From Solea solea (Eukaryota; Chordata; Actinopteri; Pleuronectiformes; Soleidae), in assembly GCF_958295425.1 (NCBI RefSeq), contig NC_081151.1, positions 18,924,452 through 18,988,451 of the forward strand: DNA of 64,000 nt, in the 5' to 3' direction. Positions 61,920 to 64,000 of this stretch are shown here, in pieces (position 1 is the stretch's first letter; every line of letters starts with the position of its first letter). Both the position numbers and the translations under genes were made by a program. The notes beneath the pieces are model-generated. The model had not been told where the DNA came from. It did not search any database and worked only from the letters and a program-made list of their open reading frames with translations.

Positions 61920-64000
61920 GTAAGTAATAATCACACACAAACACGGTTGAGCAGCACATGAAAAGTCATTTTAGGTATGACGTGATTACAGCGCCTACAC
62001 TTGATTGAAAGTATGCGTGGGCAACATGACCTTTGCTGTGAAGTGTGTAAAAATTGGTAACATCTAATAGTGAAACAGCAAGTTGTCACAAACTGAGTGA
62101 CAACTCCACTCACCCCTCCCTTTTGTTTTCTTGGGAGTTATGGTGGCCTTCACATACCAGAAAGTATGTTGTTCTGTTTTGCCTTAGTAAGCTTCTGCCT
62201 CAAAACCTGAAATGCTCACTCTGGCTACTTTGAACATTTTGAGTACTGTTAAAACAGGCTATTTTAGCAATTTTAAAACTTTTAAAAATGCCATTATGGG
62301 TAGCATATTCGGTTTCTGCCAAGAAAATATACTGGTTCACCTCAGAGATGTTGGCTGTTGAAGATGATGCTTTGCATAGCTTTTGTCATTTAAGTTGTGA
62401 AAGTAACAATTATTTGGACAGTAAATGATTCAATATGTTTTGATGTTTGTTTACTTTTCCAGCTCTAATTTGGTAGCACAGTCCAGCAATATGAGGTTTA
62501 ATATTTTAATTGAATTGACTTCATTTGAAATTTCAAAGTTAATTTCTTGGTCCCTGGTGTTATAATTACAGTGTCTGTTTCCATGGGTACGATAATGTGT
62601 TTAAATGGCTGGCAGGATCTTTGTGATTTCAAACCTTGCAAGGTTCTGATCTGTTTTAATCTCTCTAACGTTTTTTTAAAATGATACTATGCATATGTTA
62701 GCATATAGGCTGTTGTTAGCAGCTTGGCCGAGTAATGGTTGCTAGAGCTGTGGCTGCCACTAGCAGATTGGTACAGGCGGCAGGGTTTGTTTGTGTCTCC
62801 AGGGCAGACAGCTTAATGTCTGATACATGCAGTGCATCAGAGCCTTTGTCAACACTTCCTCACTGATCATCTGTTTAGTCCCTGGTCTGTCTTTACTCGG
62901 ATGACACTGGCTTTTTGCCACTGCCACTGTTTCTGAATGGCCCCAGTAACATACCAAACGTCACAGGCATTGTCTGACATGAGCCAGTGCTCACCTTGTC
63001 ACTCTCACCTCGTCCAGAGTAGCGTGTCTTAAGTGCTGTCCAGTTTCCTACACACCTCACAAAGTTCCCATTTGAATCAAAATAACCTTTGCAATATGCA
63101 GTGCATGAAGCAGCCTATTTCTAGTACACGTGTGAAGTCCTCTCGGTCCCTTTGTCCCCTCTGCCTGGACTGTGGATCCAGGGAGAGGTTGTATGACAGC
63201 GATCCCATAACCATCTTGAATGTCATTAGGACCATGCAGAAGATAATTAGTTTGTCAAATATTCAAGTGGTGATATGAGATGCATTATATTATTTATACA
63301 CTGCCTTGTGCCTGTGTAATGAAATCAAAACAGTTAAATCATCATTTTGAAAGCCAAGTTACAATGCTATTACACTTATTATTTAACTTCCCCCATGGTT
63401 GTTTTGTTGTATCAGAATCTTGACTGAATTGACTGTTATTCTCAGTAATTCTCCGGTGAAATTGCTTTCACCAGTGGCTGAAAGGCTTTTGTTATAAAGC
63501 AACTGCAGATAAATAAGACAGTGGAGTGTTTAACATGTGTGCATTCTTTGTTAGCAGTTCAATTTCCATTATATTCATCGTGTGAAGTGCCAGTACTCCC
63601 GTTATCCATACAAGGCGTGTATTACTAAATTATGAACATTTTTAGTGAATAAAAGATACCATAAGATGTTTGTGATGTTCACAACATCTATTTATTTAAA
63701 TGCTTAGTTCATGTTAAAATAACTAAAAACTATTGCACATGCATTTATATTATCCTTAGCATTTCCAACAATGATTTAAACTTTAATTACCCAGTACATT
63801 TTATTTGGTGTCCTGTTATTATGCTGTCCTCCAGGACACAATGGGGCAAGAAGATATTGTTCTTAAAATAAAAACTCTAGACACTCGACTCTCGCGAGTG
63901 GGTAAACATCACGTCACATAGTGCACCAATTAGTCAAATTAAGAAGCGCTTAAAGCACTGATTATATTTATTCACTATACAAGAATTGTAAAGTAATGTA
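61920..64000. other. btbd7 intron following the second coding exon
   Basis: From the GTAAGT donor to the window end no further exon is found, so the next btbd7 exon lies beyond 64000. AT-rich, with no clear repeat. The 81-codon ORF at 63033-63278 has no recognisable features or splice support. Confidence 0.6.

Noticed and set aside
1..64000. Reverse transcriptase, integrase or viral gene remnants
   Set aside because: No YxDD, DDE or capsid-like motif was recognised in any frame listed. The mobile elements seen are all non-autonomous.

Overview
The window reads as vertebrate nuclear DNA from a teleost fish. The genes are split into short exons with GT-AG introns that are compact for the vertebrate family members. 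The intergenic and intronic DNA carries dinucleotide repeats, foldback and terminal-inverted-repeat elements and tRNA-derived repeats of kinds common in percomorph fish. The gene order prima1 - unc79 - cox8 - btbd7 matches what I recall of human 14q32.12 (PRIMA1, UNC79, COX8C, BTBD7). No bacterial, phage or CRISPR features were seen.

Layout. Positions 1-6909 (+) hold the 3' end of prima1: the transmembrane exon (1493-1625) and the last coding exon (6810-6909); earlier exons lie off the left edge. Positions 6910-14490 are 3'UTR and intergenic DNA, with a 1.3-kb foldback element (8653-9950) that contains ten copies of a 104-105-bp tandem repeat, and a GC-rich island near 11.3-12.1 kb. Positions 14879-46141 (-) are a complete unc79 gene, which I could thread through 51 coding exons (8127 nt, 2708 residues in the longest form) with every exon phase consistent. 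Positions 48152-49915 (-) are a two-exon cox8 gene. Positions 51144-51460 (-) are two exon-like pieces of a small gene I do not recognise. A CpG-rich segment near 52.1-52.6 kb is the probable btbd7 promoter. Positions 58184-61919 (+) carry the first two coding exons of btbd7, including both BTB domains; the rest of the gene lies off the right edge.

How the genes relate. They form no functional unit. Prima1 anchors acetylcholinesterase at synapses, Unc79 is a scaffold of the NALCN sodium-leak channel, Cox8 is a small cytochrome c oxidase subunit, and Btbd7 is a BTB-domain regulator of epithelial branching. prima1 and unc79 are convergent; unc79/cox8 and btbd7 are divergent. The more novel observations are the foldback element with its satellite core, the unidentified small gene, probable alternative exons and a probable GC-AG intron in unc79, two upstream ORFs in btbd7, and several inverted-repeat elements.

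Limits. All exon edges were called by eye from splice consensus, phase and remembered mammalian proteins. Repeat family names are by resemblance only.
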